A stretch of DNA of 28,552 bases from Bacteroidota bacterium (GTDB lineage Bacteria; Bacteroidota; Bacteroidia; Chitinophagales; Chitinophagaceae): NCBI GenBank assembly GCA_029778965.1, contig JAKPBL010000486.1, positions 1 to 28,552 on the forward strand, in the 5' to 3' direction. Below, one piece after another: positions 25,001-28,552 of the stretch. The position numbers and the translations under genes are program-made. The notes under the pieces are model-generated. The model did not search any database. It was given only the letters and a program-made list of their open reading frames with translations, and was not told the DNA's origin. Position 1 is the stretch's first letter. Each line of letters opens with the position of its first letter.

Positions 25001-25221
25001 CCATCGTGTTCGGGAATGTGAACAACAGCGAAAGCGCCATCAGCAAAACAAGAAAGGAAAATGAGCTTCGCCTGTTCTACGTGCTGGAGCAGATACACGT
25101 GATGCCGAATGTTAGCTACCTCGCTAAAGTGCGGAACACCGATCATATCAGTGAGCATGAGGCAGAAGAAGCGAAAGAGGGAAAGGCGGAAGCGGCAAAG
25201 CCAGCGGCCGAGCATCACTAA
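22051..25221 (+). CDS. actB: ActB, molybdopterin-oxidoreductase-like and iron-sulfur subunit of Alternative Complex III
   Basis: A 1056-residue protein with the fused layout known for ActB. The N-terminus has a twin-arginine-type motif (R48-R49-D-F-L-K) set about 47 residues in, followed by a hydrophobic stretch and a lipobox-like IAASC (C68). Residues about 80-730 resemble molybdopterin oxidoreductases; in ActB this part does not bind the cofactor. The C-terminal part (about 760-1000) has four cysteine clusters for iron-sulfur centres: C788xxCxxCxxxC, C846xxC...CxxxC, C878...C884xxxC888 and a CSFC...CQQAC set from about 946. The Ala-rich segment around 545-570 is a linker. It carries electrons on the periplasmic side of the complex. 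The acidic/Ala-rich tail ends EHH. It follows actA after a 78-bp gap with two hairpins. Confidence 0.93.
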   Translation: MEQKKYWQSFGELTNSAAHQKSAQDEFKEELPFDGFDARGLEQAGTPRRDFLKYVGFSTAAAAIAASCEIPIKKAVPFVNRPAEIIPGIADYYATTYVAGGDAIPVLARVRDGRPIKIEGNDRSSWSKGGTTAQVQASVLDLYDTARLRFPAANGKEVSTFEAFDKMVAEAIAGLGGAPLVILSSTINSPSGRQVISEFLAKYPGSRHVQYDAVSFSGMLQANEATYGKRAIPSYDFAKAKVIVSLGADFLATWLNPVEFQHGYTQGRKINPANPTMSKHYQFEGMMSMTGANADERFTHRPSETGAVAAGILAALNGQAVNVSGDKLKKGIAKAAADLAANKGAALVVSGSNDVNVQVLVNAINEAIGANGTTINWANPLLNKSGVDSEMAALVNEIGNGSVGGLIVIDANPVYTYFDGEKLAAALPKLKLSVALSEKLDETAKLCKYVLPVNHYLESWGDAEMKSGYVSLLQPTIAPLFKTRQWQESLLKWSGNTTGYHDYHKAFWSARLNGDSNYLAALQDGVIEPGASLALSTASFNAAPVAAAVAASAAPAKKGSVTDKTADVEVVLYQKAGIADGRHANNPWLQEMPDPITRATWDNYVMMSPSLGKKLLKIDIAVDTQADKYDAFPKKPVVNLKVGSKKAVTLPVLIIPGMQEETVAVAVGYGRSEEFGKASAGVGQNVYQLAALNGATVSYVTAGQVEATDATYPIATTQTHGKYEGRHEVVKEVTLASFQKDPRQIIEARAKELAPWGGLEHYEKDGTIYPVFDKPGIKWGMSIDMNSCYGCGACVVACTAENNVAVVGKPEVLRAHDMHWLRIDRYFSGNPHDPESIQTVFQPMLCQHCDNAPCENVCPVAATNHSSEGLNQMTYNRCIGTRYCANNCPYKVRRFNWADYTGADSFKHNQDIFDENPAVLMMNDDLTRMVLNPDVTVRSRGVIEKCSFCVQRLQEGKLQAKKENRPLTDKDVKTACQQACAADAIVFGNVNNSESAISKTRKENELRLFYVLEQIHVMPNVSYLAKVRNTDHISEHEAEEAKEGKAEAAKPAAEHH

Positions 25222-25348
25222 ATACGAACAGAACGAGTGAGGTGTGAGACCGGGCCGGCAGAAGATGCCGGTACAAAATGAAAAGAAACAAAGAGAACAA
25301 AAACCAATAAGCGGAAGGCGAAAGCCGGAAGCTAAATGCTTAAAGGAT
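25222..25348 (+). other. Purine-rich 127-bp actB-actC spacer
   Basis: The longest internal gap of the act operon. It is strongly purine-rich on the plus strand, with a near-repeated GCGGAAGGC / GAAAGCC / GGAAGC pattern at about 25310-25331 and a GCCGG...CCGG pair at about 25254-25272. The frame is open and in phase with actC from the GTG at 25244, but the predicted extra 35 residues are basic, low-complexity and lack any family match, so I treat it as untranslated. Confidence 0.5.
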
Positions 25349-26791
25349 ATGGCAGCATTAAGATACGAATCACAGGTAAGGAGCCCACTCGTAACCGGCG
25401 AGAAAACCTACCACCAGGTAACGGAAGATATCGTTCGGCCGATTGAAGGGAAGCCCACGCGCCTCTGGTACATTGGGCTGACGATTTCGGTCGTGCTTTT
25501 GCTTTTCGGCGTGTATTCTGTTTATCGCGAAGTGGTGTACGGTATCGGCGAATGGAACCTGAACAAAACCATCGGCTGGGGTTGGGATATCACCAACTTC
25601 GTGTGGTGGGTAGGTATCGGTCACGCAGGTACCCTGATCTCGGCGATCCTGCTGCTGTTCCGCCAGGGCTGGCGTACGGGGGTGAACCGTGCGGCGGAAG
25701 CGATGACCATTTTCGCGGTAATGTGTGCGGGACAGTTCCCCATCTTCCACATGGGCCGCGTATGGATGGCCTTCTTTGTGATGCCTTATCCCAACACCCG
25801 CGGACCACTCTGGGTGAACTTCAACTCACCGCTGCTGTGGGACGTGTTTGCGATCTCTACTTATTTCACCGTATCCCTGCTGTTCTGGTACAGCGGCCTG
25901 TTGCCCGACCTGGCAACCGTTCGCGACCGCGCCCGTGAAAAATGGCGCAAGCGCATGTACGGCGTATTGTCTTTCGGGTGGACAGGATCTACCAAGCACT
26001 GGCAAAGGCATGAAGCGCTGTCGCTGGTGCTGGCCGGCCTGAGTACGCCGCTGGTATTGTCGGTGCACACCATTGTATCGTTCGACTTCGCCACCTCGGT
26101 TATTCCCGGCTGGCATACCACCATCTTCCCGCCCTATTTCGTGGCGGGTGCGATCTTCTCGGGGTTTGCCATGGTGCAGACACTGCTGATCATCACCCGG
26201 AAAGTATTAAGACTGGAAGATTATATCACGATGGAGCACATCGAAGTAATGAATAAGGTGATCGTGCTGACGGGCTCTATCGTGGGCATTGCCTATATCA
26301 CCGAGCTGTTCATTTCCTGGTACGGACAAAACCCCTATGAAATGGCGGCGTTCAAAAACCGGTATGACCTCAGCACGCCCTATGCCTGGAGCTATTACCT
26401 GATGATGAGCTGTAACGTAATTGCACCGCAGTTCTTCTGGTTCAGGAGCCTGCGCCGCAATTTGCTGTTCACTTTCTTCATGAGCATCATCGTAAACGTC
26501 GGCATGTGGTTCGAACGTTTTGTGATCATCGTAACATCGGTTTACCGTGACTACCTTCCCAGTAGCTGGAGTACCTACTATGCCCCCACTGTTTGGGAAG
26601 TCGGTTTCTACCTGGGAACCTTCGGTCTCTTCTTTACCTGTTTCTTCCTCTTCTCGAAATTCTTCCCGGTAATTGCCATTGCCGAGATCAAGCATATCCT
26701 GAAAAAGAACGGCGAAAGCTTTAAAGAGGGAATGGACAAAGAAGAAAGAGAGTCGGTAGAAGAATTTGCTCATGAAAATGCGCACCATTAA
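25349..26791 (+). CDS. actC: ActC, NrfD-like quinol-binding membrane subunit of Alternative Complex III
   Basis: A 480-residue integral membrane protein of the NrfD/PsrC type, with about ten membrane helices and a charged C-terminal tail. It is one of the two large membrane subunits of the complex and forms a menaquinol site. Family-typical segments are NKTIGWGWDITNFVWWVGIGHAG, the FPIFHMGRVWMAFF helix, the LSVHTIVSFDFATSVIPGWH loop and the WFERFVIIVTSVYRDYLPS stretch. I start it at ATG 25349 (MAALRYESQVR) since the conserved N-terminus begins here; the upstream GTG at 25244 adds an unlikely basic extension. It is followed by actD 47 bp on. Confidence 0.92.
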   Translation: MAALRYESQVRSPLVTGEKTYHQVTEDIVRPIEGKPTRLWYIGLTISVVLLLFGVYSVYREVVYGIGEWNLNKTIGWGWDITNFVWWVGIGHAGTLISAILLLFRQGWRTGVNRAAEAMTIFAVMCAGQFPIFHMGRVWMAFFVMPYPNTRGPLWVNFNSPLLWDVFAISTYFTVSLLFWYSGLLPDLATVRDRAREKWRKRMYGVLSFGWTGSTKHWQRHEALSLVLAGLSTPLVLSVHTIVSFDFATSVIPGWHTTIFPPYFVAGAIFSGFAMVQTLLIITRKVLRLEDYITMEHIEVMNKVIVLTGSIVGIAYITELFISWYGQNPYEMAAFKNRYDLSTPYAWSYYLMMSCNVIAPQFFWFRSLRRNLLFTFFMSIIVNVGMWFERFVIIVTSVYRDYLPSSWSTYYAPTVWEVGFYLGTFGLFFTCFFLFSKFFPVIAIAEIKHILKKNGESFKEGMDKEERESVEEFAHENAHH

Positions 26792-26838
26792 AAAATCAAC
26801 GTTTTTGACTTTTAACTGTTGCCTTTCAACCCTTGATT

Positions 26839-27411
26839 ATGTCAGTTAAGAAATTCATAGTAGGCTGTTTCGACGACGAGAAAGTATTGTTTCCGGCCGT
26901 GAAGAAAGTACGGAAGGCCGGGTACAAGATTCACGATGTGTACACGCCTTTCCCGATCCACGGACTGGATACAGCCATGGGCCTGCGCGATACCAGCCTG
27001 CATACCGCCGGTTTCATTTACGGCATTACAGGTACGACTACCGCGCTGACCTTCATGGGCTGGGTGTTTACGAAATCCTGGCCGCTGAACATTGGCGGCA
27101 AACCCCATTTTCCCCTGCCCGCATTCATTCCCATTACGTTTGAGCTGACGGTTTTGTTCTCGGCGGTGGGCATGGTGCTTACTTTTTGTTACCTGTGCCA
27201 GTTGGCGCCTTTTGTCAAGAAGCACCATTTTAACCCCCGCGCCACCGACGACCTGTTCGTGATGGTGCTGGAAGTGAACAGCCGTACCAATGAAGAAGAT
27301 GCCAAAGCATTCCTGGCAGCCGTCGGTGCGAAAGACATCAATGTGCAGGTGGCCGAAGATGGCTGGTGGCTGGGCCGTTACGACAAGGAAGACATATTAG
27401 TGAAAGGGTAA
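26839..27411 (+). CDS. actD: ActD, DUF3341 membrane subunit of Alternative Complex III
   Basis: A 190-residue protein of the DUF3341 family. It has a soluble N-terminal ferredoxin-like part (FIVGCFDDEKVLFPAVKKV, then the YTPFPIHGLDTAMGL motif that defines the family), two membrane helices at about 57-77 and 95-125, and a soluble C-terminal part (FVMVLEVNSRTNEEDAKAFL). ActD is a structural subunit without cofactors that lies beside ActC. The start is ATG 26839; the in-frame TTG at 26833 is two codons further out. It sits between actC and actE in the standard act order. Confidence 0.92.
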   Translation: MSVKKFIVGCFDDEKVLFPAVKKVRKAGYKIHDVYTPFPIHGLDTAMGLRDTSLHTAGFIYGITGTTTALTFMGWVFTKSWPLNIGGKPHFPLPAFIPITFELTVLFSAVGMVLTFCYLCQLAPFVKKHHFNPRATDDLFVMVLEVNSRTNEEDAKAFLAAVGAKDINVQVAEDGWWLGRYDKEDILVKG

Positions 27412-27432
27412 TACTGAAAATAGTTAAGAAGA

Positions 27433-28050
27433 ATGAAGACAAATGCGATCATAGCCGTTGGATTGGGAGCCCTGGTTTTCGCTGCGTGCAGCGATATCAG
27501 GCGCACGCCCGGCAAAGTGTATATGCCCGATATGGCGTATAGCCGCGCTGTTGAAACCTATACGGATCCGCGCGAGCTGCAGGCCGAAGGCATCAACTAT
27601 ACCGCCCTGCCGGTAGAAGGAACCGTAAGCCGCTCAGACGAAGCGATTTACCTGATGGTGAAAGATACTACCGGTCTCCACGCTGCTTCCGCCAACCTGA
27701 AGAACCCGCTTCCGCCGCTTGATGAAGTGCAACTGGCCGAAGCCGACCGCTTGTACATGATCAACTGCGGCATTTGCCACGGCGCTAAACTAGACGGAAA
27801 TGGTCCGCTGTTCAAAGACGGTAGTGGCCCGTACTCATCCAAACCCGCTAACCTGGCAACTGACCCCAATATCAAGGCGCTGCCCGTTGGCACCATCTTC
27901 CATGTGGAAACCTATGGAAAGAACATGATGGGGTCTTATGCTTCGCAACTGTCGAACAAGCAGCGCTGGATGATCGCTGCCTATATCAAGAGCAAGCAGG
28001 CCGGCGATGCAGCACCTGCTGCTGCCGACTCGGCCGCTGCAAAAAAATAA
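27433..28050 (+). CDS. actE: ActE, mono-heme cytochrome c lipoprotein of Alternative Complex III
   Basis: A 205-residue lipoprotein cytochrome: lipobox VFAAC with C19 as the lipidated residue, heme motif C112-G-I-C115-H116 and a probable axial methionine at M165 or M166 in the GKNMMGSYA segment. A YMPDMAYSRAVETY stretch near the front (about 30-43) is typical of ActE. The tail is Ala-rich and basic. In the complex ActE takes electrons from the ActA hemes and hands them to the oxidase or a mobile carrier. It starts 21 bp after actD, with no sign of its own promoter. Confidence 0.93.
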   Translation: MKTNAIIAVGLGALVFAACSDIRRTPGKVYMPDMAYSRAVETYTDPRELQAEGINYTALPVEGTVSRSDEAIYLMVKDTTGLHAASANLKNPLPPLDEVQLAEADRLYMINCGICHGAKLDGNGPLFKDGSGPYSSKPANLATDPNIKALPVGTIFHVETYGKNMMGSYASQLSNKQRWMIAAYIKSKQAGDAAPAAADSAAAKK

Positions 28051-28089
28051 ACGCGAAAACGAAATTGACCAACGATAAATTATCAGATA

Positions 28090-28552
28090 ATGGCTTTCAG
28101 AGAACAGTTTGAAATACCGGCGAAATACAAGATGTGGTCGATGATCCTGATGGGGATTGGCGTATTGGCAGTCGTTGTCGGTTATTTCTTGTACGGCGCC
28201 GGCGATGAGCACGAGAACTCCCGTTTCTGGGCAACGCTGATCTTCAACAGTGTATTCTTTCTGCTTACGGTCAATGCCGCTATGTTTTTTATATGTGCCA
28301 CTACCCTGGCCATGGGCGCGTTCCAGATGACGTTCCGCCGGGTATCGGAAGCCATCGCAGCGGCCGTGGTTCCGCTGGGCATCATTACCGGCGGTATATT
28401 GCTAATGCTGGTCATCGGACACAAGCACCACATTTATCATTGGCTTACGCCCGAAGGAGACAAGATATTGGAAGGAAAGGCGGGTTTTCTCAATTCAACT
28501 TTTTTCATTGTATGGACCATTCTTTCCATTGGCGGCTGGATAGGCCTGGGCT
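28090..28552 (+). CDS. actF: ActF, membrane subunit of Alternative Complex III, 5' fragment
   Basis: The start of a large membrane protein cut by the window end; 154 residues are visible. It begins MAFREQFEIPAKYKMW, followed by membrane helices at about 16-36, 48-75, 92-115 and a further one starting near 139. The interhelical GHKHHIYHW segment is typical of ActF, the second quinol-side membrane subunit that is related to ActC in fold but lacks its quinol ligands. Position after actE is the standard order. The start ATG at 28090 is 39 bp after the actE stop. An oxidase operon often follows actF, but that lies outside the window. Confidence 0.9.
   Translation, partial: MAFREQFEIPAKYKMWSMILMGIGVLAVVVGYFLYGAGDEHENSRFWATLIFNSVFFLLTVNAAMFFICATTLAMGAFQMTFRRVSEAIAAAVVPLGIITGGILLMLVIGHKHHIYHWLTPEGDKILEGKAGFLNSTFFIVWTILSIGGWIGLG

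Noticed and set aside
23203..25218. 671-codon open frame on the minus strand
   Set aside because: It lies fully antisense to actB, has no domain or signal I recognise, and arises from the GC-rich codon use of actB.
25244..25348. N-terminal extension of ActC from the GTG at 25244
   Set aside because: The extra 35 residues are basic and low-complexity, absent from the ActC pattern I know, and an ATG at 25349 fits the conserved start.

Overview
The window looks like chromosomal DNA from a member of the Bacteroidota, most likely of the Chitinophagaceae type. The reasons are a type IX secretion (T9SS) C-terminal sorting domain, TAnnTTTG-type promoter elements, few Shine-Dalgarno sites, family-typical proteins (DUF4251, DUF6787, a CarboxypepD_reg-like protein, a fused E1 alpha/beta dehydrogenase) and a complete-looking start of an Alternative Complex III (act) operon. 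The genus is inference. I see no tRNA, rRNA, CRISPR array, insertion sequence or prophage.

Layout. (1) 1-275 is the 3' end of a T9SS-exported protein. A 313-bp gap rich in inverted repeats and terminator-like hairpins follows. (2) 589-2039, minus strand, holds mqnC (futalosine route to menaquinone) and a small membrane protein. (3) 2110-10097, plus strand, is a tight eight-gene run: a double-DTG aspartyl protease with a PDZ domain, an active/inactive pair of M16 peptidases, a formylglycine-generating-enzyme homologue with both catalytic cysteines, a small membrane protein, a DUF4251 lipoprotein, a four-helix YvlD/holin-like membrane protein, and a fused 2-oxoacid dehydrogenase E1. (4) 10083-18704, minus strand, is a tight six-gene run read right to left: unknown lipoprotein, ECF sigma factor, membrane anti-sigma-like TPR protein, signal-peptide-bearing TPR-CHAT protease, M19 dipeptidase, ABC exporter. 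(5) 18772-20519, minus strand, holds a CarboxypepD_reg-like protein and a PurN transformylase fused to a two-helix membrane domain. (6) 20719 to the window end, plus strand, is actA-actB-actC-actD-actE-actF (actF cut by the window edge).

How the genes work together. MqnC helps make menaquinone, and the Act complex oxidises menaquinol and passes electrons to cytochrome c or an oxidase, so the two flanks share respiratory logic. The most interesting block is sigma / anti-sigma-TPR / CHAT (13053-17459). Predicted topology puts both the TPR part of the anti-sigma and the CHAT protease in the periplasm, so a simple model is that the CHAT protease cuts the anti-sigma to free the sigma factor. That model is inference; only gene order, domains, catalytic residues and membrane segments are visible here.

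Starts were moved inward from the longest open frame where an internal ATG was clearly better (3365, 4650, 7001, 25349, 26839).
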